From NCBI GenBank assembly GCA_964567665.1, contig CAZMNN010000014.1:1-54541 (forward strand): a stretch of DNA of 54,541 nt, written 5' to 3'. A program made the position numbers and the translations under genes. This stretch comes from UBA1731 sp964567665 (GTDB lineage: Bacteria; Verrucomicrobiota; Kiritimatiellia; RFP12; UBA1067). The notes under the pieces are model-generated. The model made no database searches. It had not been told where the DNA came from and saw only the letters and a program-made list of their open reading frames with translations. Shown here piece after piece: positions 1 through 8,158 of this stretch; position 1 is the stretch's first letter, and each line of letters begins with the position of its first letter.

Positions 1-601
1 TGACCATTGCCCCCAAAACAGCTATCGTTAACTTATAATAGCAAGTCTCACGGGGCTTGGGGTTGACAGCCATGCGGAACGCCTGTGCATTGCCATCAAA
101 ACACATCAAATCATTCAGTAGCGAATCACAGCATAAAGGACCTGTCTGTCCCAAATCATGGCTATGCACCGCCCACGCACGTATCGCATCTTCACCAGCA
201 TGTCCATAAGGTGGATTACCTATGTCATGCATCAGCCCAGCCGCCTGACAAATCCAACCAATCTCATCGATTTGTTTTTCCGACTGCAAGTCCCCTTTTG
301 TCTTCAAGATAAAAGTAGCGATCTTCTTGCCCAGTTCAGAACTGACATAACCAACTTCAATCGAATGCGTCAACCGATTGTGTATGTAATCAACACCTGC
401 GAAAGGATGGACTTGGGTCTTACCTGCAAGCCGACGAAAAGGCTGTGAAAAGACGATGCGCCCTACATCTGCTTCAAAAGGGTTACGCCCTTCTTGTACA
501 CGAGAATCGCTAAGACAAAAGTTATCGCTCTGCTCATCTTTATCAAATCTCTTTGACGAAATCCACTTAATCCACTTGTCTTTAAATGCCCCGTATGCCA
601 T
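1..601 (-). CDS. dgt: dGTPase-like HD-domain triphosphohydrolase (3' end outside window)
   Basis: Only the first 200 codons lie in the window; the frame is open to position 1. Dgt-family enzymes hydrolyse dGTP to deoxyguanosine and triphosphate. The family signatures are all present: RRLAGKTQVHPF at residues 56-67, RLTHSIEVG at 76-84 with a metal-ligand His, the HD pair in MHDIGNPPYGHAGEDAI (about 124-140), and FDGNAQAFRM (168-177). The ATG at 601 has a GAGGTGA ribosome site 8 bases upstream and lies 20 bases behind the stop of the DUF4276 gene, on the same strand, so it is the third gene of the ATPase operon. Some dGTPases deplete dNTPs to block phage, which fits this setting, but a housekeeping role is equally possible. 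Family call is firm; the role is inference. Confidence 0.88.
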   Translation of the reverse strand, partial: MAYGAFKDKWIKWISSKRFDKDEQSDNFCLSDSRVQEGRNPFEADVGRIVFSQPFRRLAGKTQVHPFAGVDYIHNRLTHSIEVGYVSSELGKKIATFILKTKGDLQSEKQIDEIGWICQAAGLMHDIGNPPYGHAGEDAIRAWAVHSHDLGQTGPLCCDSLLNDLMCFDGNAQAFRMAVNPKPRETCYYKLTIAVLGAMV

Positions 602-620
602 GAACAAATCACCTCATTTC

Positions 621-1205
621 TCACATGCCATTTCTATTGTCATCTGCCGAGTCCATCGCCAACAACCGACGAACCCCTTCCAACAAGACATTGAAACTTC
701 GAGAACGGTTTGTTCCGTCTGTCTTCAGAAACTGGGCAATCTCCCTTGACCCAGAAATCTTCTGATAGACGCCGCCCGTCAAACGCCTCAATTCATCCGC
801 CGCATTGTTCAAGTGATCCGGATCTCGAAACTTTGCCGAATTTCCCGATGGCGTTCGACATCCGAAAGCACTCGCCACTGCTTTCAGATCACCAAGATAA
901 AAACTCTCCAGTTCCCCACAGGCTATTCGCACAACGGTGTGGGGACGACCTGCTCGACGACAGATCTCCACAAGACGATTCTTCACGATTCGGCAATCTT
1001 CGCTATCACGGTCTCGCATCACAAGGAAACGCATGTCAGGCATCAACCAACTACGCAGCTTCCGCTCCAAATTCCTCTCCAGATCTTGCTTCCCCTCAAA
1101 GGTTATGCACTTCAATCTACAATCAGATGGCAAAAGGGGCGGAAGCAGCACCTTCAAGAGGGCGGCCACAGACGGTTCCTCAAGAAATGCGACCAGTGTC
1201 TTCAT
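621..1205 (-). CDS. DUF4276 (TOPRIM-like) protein, partner of the upstream ATPase
   Basis: A 194-residue protein. It begins FLEEPS (residues 7-12) and later has GKQDLERNL, then DRDSEDC with acidic residues at 65, 67 and 70, and ACGELESFYLGDL. This order matches the DUF4276 family. An early Glu followed about 55 residues later by D-x-D resembles the metal-binding layout of TOPRIM nucleases; that link is my inference. The start chosen is the ATG at 1205, whose ATGA overlaps the stop of the ATPase gene, so translation is probably coupled; the longer in-frame start at 1238 would lie inside that gene. AAA15-type ATPases paired with a separate TOPRIM-like protein are known in anti-phage systems such as PARIS (AriA/AriB). 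The two are not shown here to be homologous to PARIS. Confidence 0.75.
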   Translation of the reverse strand: MKTLVAFLEEPSVAALLKVLLPPLLPSDCRLKCITFEGKQDLERNLERKLRSWLMPDMRFLVMRDRDSEDCRIVKNRLVEICRRAGRPHTVVRIACGELESFYLGDLKAVASAFGCRTPSGNSAKFRDPDHLNNAADELRRLTGGVYQKISGSREIAQFLKTDGTNRSRSFNVLLEGVRRLLAMDSADDNRNGM

Positions 1206-2398
1206 CCGATGGCCTCCGGGAAGAGACCTTGCTTCCACAGGTAGCCCAATTGATCTCCGTCACGCATATAGGCCGCAATCTGCTCGTCATCGGCAATCCT
1301 CTGGATGGTCGTATAGCCAGCCCTTTTCACCAGCACGAAGACCTCGTCCAGTTCGGCGGCATTCAAGAAATCCGGCGAATGTGTTGAGACCATAACCTGT
1401 CCACCCTTGTTGGCGTAGGCACGAAACTCATCCGCCAACTCCGGAAGCAGTTCCGGATATAATTGATTCTCCGGCTCTTCCACACAAAGCAACGGATGCG
1501 GCTGCGGATCATTCAATAGGACGAGATACGCCAACATTTTGATCGTTCCATCCGACACAAACCGCGCAAGAAACGGATCTTCAAACGCACCGTCGCTGAA
1601 TTTCAGGAGAATCTTCCCTTCTTCCGTGATCTTCGGCTCAACGGACGTCACGCCCGGCACACGCGCTCCAAGCCTCTTCAATATCCGCTCGAACACAGAA
1701 CGATGATTCTCATATAAATACTGCAGCACGGCCGACAGATTCTCACCTTCCCGGCTCAAGTGCTCGGCATAGCCAACAACCTGTTCTTCGCGAGCCCGAT
1801 TAATGTGAAAGTCCGAAATGTGCCAGTTCTCAATCAAGTCGCCAAGAGCCTGGACTACGGGAAATTCCTTGAATTGCGCAAGCCCCTTGATCGCAAGAAT
1901 GTCGTTACTTTTCAGCGTCTGCTCGCTGCGCTTCAAGTCTTTCTCCTTGAAATCTTTGTTGGAGAGAATAGACTCTTCGTTCGTAATGGCAGACCCCTTC
2001 CCATCGGAGAAGTCAAGAAAGTGCCAAGGCTGCCCCTTGCTGCCCTGACGATACTTCAGAATCTCACGCGCAACATAAGCCCTTCCCTGACGCTCGTCAA
2101 TCTGTAGGAAGTACGTCGCCAACGGAGACTTTGCCGTTGCACGAAACTTGATTTCGATTTCAATGGGCCCTTCCGCGTTTCGACTCCTCACCTCGCGAAA
2201 TCCCCGATTTCCGCCCAATCTGGACAGTGCGCTATTGACATTCGAAGCCATCGAGTCTTTCAGGAAATCAAAGACGCTGAAGATTGTGCTCTTGCCGACT
2301 CCGTTCGCACCGACGAGGATACAAAGATTCGGGATGTTTCTCATCTCTGCATCCTTGAAAGAACGAAAGTTCTGCAATCTAATCGATTCAAGCTTCAT
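1202..2398 (-). CDS. AAA15/OLD-like ABC-type ATPase, candidate phage sensor
   Basis: A 398-residue ATPase of the SMC/OLD/RecF-like class. The N-terminus MKLESIRLQNFRSF is typical, followed by Walker A GANGVGKST at 30-38, a Walker B LLCVEEPE near 303-310, and an H-loop STHSPDFL near 338. No nuclease domain follows the ATPase core, so activity is probably supplied in trans by the DUF4276 protein encoded next. I chose the ATG at 2398 rather than the upstream one at 2461 because the family motif starts there and a TGGTATAAT promoter at 2439-2447 would place the transcript start near 2432, downstream of the longer start. It heads a three-gene operon with the DUF4276 and dGTPase genes. A defence role is inferred from architecture and neighbours. 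Confidence 0.82.
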   Translation of the reverse strand: MKLESIRLQNFRSFKDAEMRNIPNLCILVGANGVGKSTIFSVFDFLKDSMASNVNSALSRLGGNRGFREVRSRNAEGPIEIEIKFRATAKSPLATYFLQIDERQGRAYVAREILKYRQGSKGQPWHFLDFSDGKGSAITNEESILSNKDFKEKDLKRSEQTLKSNDILAIKGLAQFKEFPVVQALGDLIENWHISDFHINRAREEQVVGYAEHLSREGENLSAVLQYLYENHRSVFERILKRLGARVPGVTSVEPKITEEGKILLKFSDGAFEDPFLARFVSDGTIKMLAYLVLLNDPQPHPLLCVEEPENQLYPELLPELADEFRAYANKGGQVMVSTHSPDFLNAAELDEVFVLVKRAGYTTIQRIADDEQIAAYMRDGDQLGYLWKQGLFPEAIG

Positions 2399-2438
2399 AA
2401 ATTTCAGGCTTCTACGGCATCCAACAAATAATGTACCT

Positions 2439-2447
2439 ATTATACCA
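2439..2447 (-). promoter_or_regulatory. Extended -10 promoter of the ATPase operon
   Basis: On the minus strand the sequence reads TGTGGTATAAT, a perfect TATAAT with an upstream TG. The predicted start lies about 34 bases before the ATG at 2398. No good -35 is visible. Confidence 0.65.
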
Positions 2448-2507
2448 CATATCCGTCGCAAAAAGAGCCGTAAAGATGGTGAGACGATGTAATATGCTAT
2501 TTGCCAA

Positions 2508-2696
2508 AGTAAATGCGACTACCATAGTCGCATCTACTTGTTCCGAAAAAACATGATGCGCCTGGGTTGGGGGAACTATGCCCCTGAACAGACACTCCCG
2601 TCAAGAATTCCGCCGCATGCCGCCCGTGTGAGACCGTTTTCGGAACAACTAAATGCGGCCATGGGTCTTTATGGCACAAATTTAGTCGCATTTACT
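2508..2696. repeat. Nested inverted-repeat element, probable IS end or MITE
   Basis: The 14-mer AGTAAATGCGACTA at 2508-2521 is perfectly inverted at 2683-2696. Inside it a second pair, 2530-2549 and 2637-2656 (GCATCTACTTGTTCCGAAAA against the complement), matches at 18 of 20. The left arm is itself a hairpin, because 2525-2538 is an inverted copy of 2508-2521 with one mismatch. The block ends just before the remnant transposase at 2704, so it may be the terminal region of that element or a MITE related to it. It has no convincing coding potential. Confidence 0.6.
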
Positions 2697-2703
2697 CTGA
2701 CAA

Positions 2704-3191
2704 GTGACCTCATTTTTGGGGAAGATTTCTCCCCATTTCCACAAGCCGGTCGTCCGTTTCATAGGCGACATGATTTACGGGATCATGGTCGAGAAGGATG
2801 TGAAACTCGCATCCATCGTCCGCGCGCTGAAAGAATCTCCCCGAAAAAGGTCGAGGACACGATCCGCCACGTCAAGCAGTCCTACAACCTTGAAGACATC
2901 CGTCTGTTCAAATACGCCAAAATCAAGGCAATGGTGGCGACTGTCCTCGCAACCGTCTACTTCAACATGGCGTGGATCGGGAACTCGGAGAAGCACGTCG
3001 TCATCGCGAGAAGCATCGCACGAATGTCGTTCAGGATTCACGACGTGCCGGAGTTCCATTCCTACGCCATCGCAGACGGCGCAAGCGATGTCCTGAAAAG
3101 AGGACGCAGATGGCGCGGATTCGACCCTGAAAAAGTCGCGGGGAGCGACGTTCCGTCGCTCTTCGCGTTCTTCGGCATAACCACGGGATGA
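2704..3191 (+). pseudogene. Decayed IS4-type transposase, internally deleted and frameshifted
   Basis: Two frames together give recognisable ends of an IS4-family DDE transposase. The first frame (GTG at 2704) encodes KPVVRFIGDMIYGIMVE...KLASIVRALKE, like the N-terminus of such proteins. Near 2830-2845 the match moves to another frame, ISPKKVEDT, and then jumps straight to VKQSYNLEDIRLFKY, IKAMVATVLATVYFNMAW and FHSYAIADGA, which belong to the C-terminal end. The catalytic middle, including the first two DDE residues, is missing. The stop is at 3189-3191. It therefore cannot be active. It lies between two defence loci, typical of an island shaped by insertion elements. From 3192 to 3419 nothing is recognisable. 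Confidence 0.7.
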
Positions 3192-3419
3192 CGGCATCCT
3201 CCAGAGACTGCGACTTCGTCGCCGGACGGAAATGCGTTCCGCGTTCCCGCAGCCGAATTTTCACTTGGCGCAATGTGGAAACAGCGACGTCGCCCTTTAT
3301 TTACAGGGACTCGGCGATTTTCATGCCCGAAAAAAATTAGGGAATCTCCGACACTCAAGCAAGGCGTCGAGTCTCTTGATAACTTCAATCGTATTGTTTC
3401 CCTGTGGTAAAGCCATATT

Positions 3420-4481
3420 TCATCCTCTTCTTTCAATGTCGCCAAAGTTCTCCTTGGCGATTGCATCCAGCGACGCAGATATCTTGGAAAACTCTTGATC
3501 GAGATTCAGCGTCCTAACATCAATGCGGCGATCCCCAATAGTCCACGACGCAGAATCGAAATCATCAACCAATGTCTTCGCGTACAGCAGCATTCCAGAC
3601 ACCTGTCTTTCATTATGGTGCGCGGCGTAACTATTTACGTAAGTCAGAATCTGATAAAGATGACCATTCGACACTTTCCCGCCCACTCTTCCACCGAGAA
3701 TCGCTCCGTAGAATTTTGTATCAACGATCAAAGTCCTTTGTCCGTGTTCAAGAACGATGTCGGCCTGCATTTCAGGCAGATATGAGCGATCCGCATTTTC
3801 ATCAATATCCCACTGAATACGCCTCGTCCGTGTCGGCAACCCAAAATGTCTCGCGTAATACTCCCGAACGAACGCTTCGTATAGTTCATGCAATTTATCA
3901 TCCGAAATATCCAAACTCAACACATGCGTCTTCCCCTGCTTCTTCGCCATCATCATCTCATCAAGGACGAAACGGCAAACATTCATCAACATCACGTACT
4001 GCTGATTATTTCGCTGATACCGTAGCTGATTCCAGCGGATTTCAGTCGAAGATACGGCACTTACGTTCTGAAAGTAAGGGAGCACATTCTTTATCGCAGA
4101 CTTACTGACCTTTAACCGATTAGATCGAAACAACAACGTCGCAGTAGTTTTCAGAATCTGATTGAATAAATTATCCTCCGAGAATTCATCGTGTTCCACA
4201 CTCAATAACGGTCTTTGTGCGATTCGATGCGCAATCGTCCCGCGCATATCAATCTTGCCACGCAAACTGGAAAGATCCTCTGTCACGTCGATATATTCTC
4301 GATAAAGTCCTTGCTTTACCAAGCGCGTCATCCCAAGGCCGAGAATCCATCCGAACATATCCTCAGCATCGGTAAACTCATCCGGAGAAATCTTTTCATA
4401 CGGACCCTTGCGCAAGGCCTCAAAGGCATACGCAAGCATGTAATACACATTGGCAATTCTTATGGTTTCCGAAGCTTTCAT
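3420..4481 (-). CDS. mcrC: McrC nuclease subunit of the McrBC restriction system
   Basis: A 353-residue McrC-family protein, the PD-(D/E)xK endonuclease partner of McrB, which cuts DNA carrying modified cytosine after GTP-driven translocation by McrB. The N-terminus ANVYYMLAYAFEAL and the segments LRGKIDMRGTI and EFSEDNLFNQILKTT are typical. The nuclease core appears as YLPEMQADIVLEHG followed by LIVDTKFYG, giving the D...D-x-K arrangement. The start ATG at 4481 overlaps the mcrB stop in ATGA, so the two are translationally coupled. The gene looks complete. An alternative DNA target, such as other modified bases, cannot be excluded from sequence. Confidence 0.9.
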   Translation of the reverse strand: MKASETIRIANVYYMLAYAFEALRKGPYEKISPDEFTDAEDMFGWILGLGMTRLVKQGLYREYIDVTEDLSSLRGKIDMRGTIAHRIAQRPLLSVEHDEFSEDNLFNQILKTTATLLFRSNRLKVSKSAIKNVLPYFQNVSAVSSTEIRWNQLRYQRNNQQYVMLMNVCRFVLDEMMMAKKQGKTHVLSLDISDDKLHELYEAFVREYYARHFGLPTRTRRIQWDIDENADRSYLPEMQADIVLEHGQRTLIVDTKFYGAILGGRVGGKVSNGHLYQILTYVNSYAAHHNERQVSGMLLYAKTLVDDFDSASWTIGDRRIDVRTLNLDQEFSKISASLDAIAKENFGDIERRG

Positions 4482-6148
4482 TTTACCGCATTATCTAAAT
4501 TCCTAATCCACTCCTCGACTTTATCAGAATCGTCATACCAATATTCCTTCAAGAGCGGTTTAAGCTCAAACTCTACAATGTCCGCCGCAGCCATATTGGA
4601 GCAGAAATAGCTGTGCCCGATCTCAAATCCCTCGCCGAGCCCAGCATCGGAACGAATGGCTTCATTCAGTTGCATGACAGCACTTACCAACGCGCCAATC
4701 TTCGGATCATGATTCTTAGCGAGCAACGCCTTAAACTTCTCATCGCTGAATTGCGGTTTCATCGAAATAAACGAGAACCGACGACGCAAAGCATAGTCAA
4801 TCATTGCCAACGAACGATCAGCCGTATTCATCATGCCGATAATATAGACATTGTCCGGCACAGAGAATGGCTCCCGCGTATAGGCCAAGTTTATTATATA
4901 TTCGTTACGTTTATCCGCCTCAATCAACATCAGCAACTCGCCGAATATTTTCGAGAGATTGCCGCGGTTTATTTCGTCAATAATGAACATGTACTTGCTT
5001 TGGCTATCAATCTTAGCTTGCTGGCAGAATTTATAAAAGACGCCCTCCACATATTTGAATCCATTTCCATCCGGCTTATACCCACCGATGAAATCTTCGT
5101 AGGAATAGTTTTGATGGAACTGGACAAACGCGGTCTTGGGTGAATCACTAAAGCCAACCAGGCTTGCCGCGAATCTCTTGTCCGCGTAGGTCTTGCCAAC
5201 ACCGGGCGCACCCTGAAAGACGATATTCTTCTTAACCTCAAGAAGTCTGGCTATGCGATCATATTCATCAGAGGACATAAAGACTTCTGACAAGAAGTCT
5301 TCCTTTGAATAGCGCCGCCTTTCTGAACAGCCGCTCGTTTCCCCTTCAAAACGATTAAGTGTATCAGGGTCAATTCCATACGAAGTGAAGGCCGAGGGGA
5401 GAGCACTCTGACTCGTCTTCCATGCGTTATAAGATAACTCCGGCAGACTCATACTCCCGACCTTCTTCTTGGAAATCGCCTCCAGCACCATCTCGCAAAT
5501 GCTCATATACTGCGCACCCGTAGGCATTACCCTTCCCGACAGCACTTTAGGGGCTACAGCATTGATCGCATTAGCCAATGCCAGATCCTTGTTAATGTAG
5601 TCGCGGTTGACGCTGTCGAGATTTATGAAAAATTCCGGACGAATCCAGTAAAGCCCAATAGTCAAATTCCATTTCACCCCATACTGGGCGATAGCCGTAT
5701 TCCAAACATCGACAAACTCATTCTTTCGCTTCCCATCACCATCGGCAACGGCAATCGCGACATCATACATGTGCCAAAGGTTCTGAATGTCATTTTCGCC
5801 GCGTCTCGGATCATTTGAATACGCAAAGAAGCACGACATCATGTTATTCAAAACCGGAATACCGTCAAACCGCTCAGGAACTGCGGCTTTTATTCCGAAC
5901 CCCTCCTTTATCGCAGTCAGTAGTTTGATACGATTCCCATTCGATATGCCTTTATTAAAAAGCCCGAATACGGTAAACGGATCGACATCGCGTACTTGTC
6001 CATCATAGTCCATCTTGGGAAAATTCATCGATACAGTCTTGTAGCAATCCTGCAATTTGGCAACCAATCCAACCCGATTCGCAGCATACGCGGCAAGCGC
6101 GTTAGCAAACTCGGGATAGAAAGCTGTCCACTCAAATTCTTTATTCAT
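4478..6148 (-). CDS. mcrB: McrB GTPase subunit of the McrBC restriction system
   Basis: A 556-residue protein with a long N-terminal specificity region (about 1-290) that resembles those of McrB proteins from gut bacteria rather than the E. coli DNA-binding domain, followed by the McrB-type AAA+ motor. Walker A is GAPGVGKT in NIVFQGAPGVGKTYADKRF, Walker B is MFIIDEINRGNLSKIFGEL, and the McrB/GTPase signature appears as MMNTADRSLAMIDYALRRRF. It recognises modified DNA and drives cleavage by McrC. An AAAGGAG site sits 5 bases before the ATG. The gene starts 31 bases from the stop of the IS630-like transposase at 6179, so its promoter may lie within element-derived sequence. Confidence 0.92.
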   Translation of the reverse strand: MNKEFEWTAFYPEFANALAAYAANRVGLVAKLQDCYKTVSMNFPKMDYDGQVRDVDPFTVFGLFNKGISNGNRIKLLTAIKEGFGIKAAVPERFDGIPVLNNMMSCFFAYSNDPRRGENDIQNLWHMYDVAIAVADGDGKRKNEFVDVWNTAIAQYGVKWNLTIGLYWIRPEFFINLDSVNRDYINKDLALANAINAVAPKVLSGRVMPTGAQYMSICEMVLEAISKKKVGSMSLPELSYNAWKTSQSALPSAFTSYGIDPDTLNRFEGETSGCSERRRYSKEDFLSEVFMSSDEYDRIARLLEVKKNIVFQGAPGVGKTYADKRFAASLVGFSDSPKTAFVQFHQNYSYEDFIGGYKPDGNGFKYVEGVFYKFCQQAKIDSQSKYMFIIDEINRGNLSKIFGELLMLIEADKRNEYIINLAYTREPFSVPDNVYIIGMMNTADRSLAMIDYALRRRFSFISMKPQFSDEKFKALLAKNHDPKIGALVSAVMQLNEAIRSDAGLGEGFEIGHSYFCSNMAAADIVEFELKPLLKEYWYDDSDKVEEWIRNLDNAVK

Positions 6149-6178
6149 GGTTACTCCTTTTATTGCTTCGGCAATGAA

Positions 6179-6958
6179 TTATTGTGCATCTGCGGCATAG
6201 GCTACGTGCCTGTCCCCGCAGTAGGACTTCACGCACTCCGGCGACGACTTCACCATGTCCATGTGTTCGGTCGTCTTCTTCAGCAAACCGTCCTTTGTCC
6301 GTCGTGGAACGCTCGTGGTGATGGCGTGTTTCAAGTCCGCGTTCAGCCTTTCGTCCGAGTCCGGCTCCGGACTGTAGCTCGGAAGATAGAACACCTCGAT
6401 TCGCCCTTTGTTCTTCCCCAGCCATTCCTTTACCGGTCTGCTGTGATGGACTTTCAGGTTGTCCATGACCAGGAACACCTTTCGCGCAACTTCCTTTGCG
6501 AGGCTTTCCATGAACTCGACCAGCCTGTCCGCGTTGAACGAGCCGTCGACTACCATCCAATGACATTTGCCCTGGTTGTTCACCGACGAGATCATCGAGA
6601 ACCGCCGCCTCGCCCCACACACGGCCTTTGTCGTCGGCGTGGCGACGCGGGGCGAATACGGGCACCCTCGCACGTCCGTGTTCATCACGGCCGTTTCGTC
6701 CGCCCGGTGAATTTCGGCCTTTGCGCGGACGGAAATGGAGGGATACTCTTCGTCGAGCCACTTCTTCACGGCCTCCGGCCTCTGCTCGTAGGCGACCTTG
6801 ACAGGCTTCTGGGGAGTGAATCCCCAGCGTTTGAGATACTCGCCGACCGTGCGCACGGGCATCTCGATTCCGAAGTGGTCGCGGATGTATACGAGAACCG
6901 CCTCCCATGTCCACACGGCAACTCTCGCACGGTGTTGCTTGAGGCCTTGCGCAATCAT
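6179..6958 (-). pseudogene. N-terminally truncated IS630-family transposase
   Basis: The 259 residues align with the C-terminal two thirds of IS630-family (DDE_3) transposases: VRTVGEYLKRWGFTPQKPV, AYEQRPEAVKKWLDEEYP, then ADETAV with the first Asp, VFLVMDNLKVHHS with the second, and FYLPSYSPEPDSDERLNADL with the third acidic residue. The usual N-terminal helix-turn-helix region of about 100 residues is absent; the sequence just upstream of 6958 does not supply it in any frame I can read. The element is therefore probably inactive, although the catalytic triad remains. It separates the mcrBC operon from a cluster of small genes. No terminal inverted repeats were found. Confidence 0.75.
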
Positions 6959-6999
6959 AATGGCATCAAGATGCCAATACTGTCGCTACGTCTGATTCA

Positions 7000-7221
7000 T
7001 TACTCTCCTGCGGTTCTGTCCATGACTTTTCCGGCGATTTGAATGATGTTCGCATCGGCATCCGAAGTGCCTGACTCGTTGATAAGCCCTGTCGGGACAT
7101 TGCCGAAAATCGAGCGCGTTGTTTCCATTAGGACGGCATCCTTCGTGTGAACATCTGCCGCCGCGAAGCCTAACATGATATTCCTTCGTATTGTCTTGTT
7201 TAAATCGGGAAATTGTACCAT
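7000..7221 (-). CDS. Hypothetical 73-residue protein
   Basis: I do not recognise this protein. It begins MVQFPDLNKTIRRNIMLGFAAADV and ends DANIIQIAGKVMDRTAGE, is soluble in appearance with no signal peptide or membrane segment, and has no low-complexity bias. It begins 6 bases after the stop of the 158-residue gene, on the same strand, so it appears to be the third gene of a small operon driven by the promoter at 7891-7899. Spacing and lack of strong stops in a fairly A/T-rich region support it as real, but there is no family evidence. Confidence 0.45.
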   Translation of the reverse strand: MVQFPDLNKTIRRNIMLGFAAADVHTKDAVLMETTRSIFGNVPTGLINESGTSDADANIIQIAGKVMDRTAGE

Positions 7222-7227
7222 ACATCC

Positions 7228-7704
7228 TTACGTCTCACTCACGGCAACATCCATTCCTGCTCCACAACCCTTTGTACATACAGAACGACAGCCCCCAGAT
7301 CCCAATGTCACGCCGATGGCAAACGCCGCAATGCCAAATATCCCTGCGGGGACTCGACCATAAATTCGAGCAAATACATAAGAGTAAAGCGTGTACAACC
7401 AAATGGCCTTAACCTTCTCACGATGATCGACCTGATTCAGTTCCTCGGTGAATGTCCCAAAACACAACAATGTTGTTGTTATTGCTTGCCCCGCCAAAAC
7501 AGAGATCACCGACGTGCCAACCCCAACAAGTCCCCATTTGACAAGGACTTTGTAGTCATTTGCCGTCAACTCCTGTACGATATTGCCTATTTTTTGACTC
7601 ACGGGGATAGAGAGGCACTCTGCACGCGCAACTTTCAGTTGACGCTCGTCCATCGATGCATTCGGTTCGCAACTGTCATATACGGCAAGGCAAAACTCCG
7701 CCAC
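7228..7704 (-). CDS. Hypothetical membrane protein with Cys-rich C-terminus
   Basis: A 158-residue protein with no family I recognise. It has an N-terminal soluble part with several Cys, a hydrophobic stretch around residues 52-82 (VKWGLVGVGTSVISVLAG and onward), a second around 118-137 (PAGIFGIAAFAIGVTLGSG), and a short tail CRSVCTKGCGAGMD. The start is a GTG at 7704, three bases after the stop of the 51-residue gene; there is no separate ribosome site, so translation probably depends on the upstream gene. An internal ATG at the MDERQL segment is an alternative. The glycine-rich and Cys-rich tail is unusual. Confidence 0.5.
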   Translation of the reverse strand: MAEFCLAVYDSCEPNASMDERQLKVARAECLSIPVSQKIGNIVQELTANDYKVLVKWGLVGVGTSVISVLAGQAITTTLLCFGTFTEELNQVDHREKVKAIWLYTLYSYVFARIYGRVPAGIFGIAAFAIGVTLGSGGCRSVCTKGCGAGMDVAVSET

Positions 7705-7707
7705 CTC

Positions 7708-7863
7708 TTATAGCACCTCATCCTGAATTGAGGCCTTGTCCACAAGCATCAACGTGCGTAGTTCCTTCCAAAGTCTCTGCGGTTCATTCGCCGTTTCCGC
7801 GACTTTTTCACGAACGAATTCCACCATTCTATTAGGTTGGGCTACAACATCATTCAGTTCCAT
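7708..7863 (-). CDS. Small hypothetical protein (51 residues), first gene of a three-gene operon
   Basis: The ATG at 7863 has a good AAGGAGA ribosome site 6 bases upstream. The product is MELNDVVAQPNRMVEFVREK followed by a charged helical stretch ending in ASIQDEVL. It looks like a short amphipathic helical protein and I cannot assign a family. A TGATATAAT promoter at 7891-7899 places the transcript start near 7884, and the next gene follows at once. These three features together (promoter, ribosome site, tight spacing) make it a likely real gene despite its length. Confidence 0.55.
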   Translation of the reverse strand: MELNDVVAQPNRMVEFVREKVAETANEPQRLWKELRTLMLVDKASIQDEVL

Positions 7864-7890
7864 GGCATGTCTCCTTGACGATTCAGGAGC

Positions 7891-7899
7891 ATTATATCA
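7891..7899 (-). promoter_or_regulatory. Extended -10 promoter of the small-gene operon
   Basis: Minus strand TGATATAAT, followed after about 7 bases by the predicted start and then the AAGGAGA ribosome site of the 51-residue gene. A 12-G tract lies upstream of where the -35 would be. Confidence 0.6.
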
Positions 7900-8158
7900 T
7901 AATTCGCCACAACAGGTAGCGTAAAAAGCATAGGGGGGGGGGGGATCGCAGTTTGCCATAATAACGGACACTCTCGAAAAACGATGGGGCGTCCGCCACA
8001 ACCCCGTTTGTCAAATGCTGGACACTGTGAGAAACTGGAGGCATGAACATGTCACGAATGGCGACAGATGACGAGGCCTCAACGTCCAACATCAGCAACG
8101 CCCGCCCTTTGAGTTGCGCAAGTCGCTCCATCCTGCTTGCGCAACCCAACCCTCTCAT
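7892..8158 (-). CDS. Uncertain 88-residue ORF containing the homopolymer tract
   Basis: The ATG at 8158 follows GAGGAG by 9 bases and an in-frame stop lies 10 codons upstream. The product, with segments RALLMLDVEASSSVAIRDMF and PSFFESVRYYGKL, does not look random, but the last 20 or so residues are read through a run of 12 C (on this strand) and would change with tract length. It could be a small gene, or the surviving end of a larger one. I do not recognise the family. The rest of the gap 7900-8405 holds only this ORF, the G tracts and the repeat at 8332. Confidence 0.25.
   Translation of the reverse strand: MRGLGCASRMERLAQLKGRALLMLDVEASSSVAIRDMFMPPVSHSVQHLTNGVVADAPSFFESVRYYGKLRSPPPLCFLRYLLWRIMI
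7933..7944. repeat. Homopolymer tract of 12 G
   Basis: Twelve consecutive G on the plus strand, upstream of the -35 position of the promoter at 7891-7899 and inside the uncertain ORF ending at 7892. Such tracts commonly vary in length by slipped-strand mispairing. Confidence 0.8.

Noticed and set aside
3062..3466. A 134-codon minus-strand frame between mcrC and the transposase relic
   Set aside because: It overlaps both neighbours, has no promoter or ribosome site and looks like random translation.
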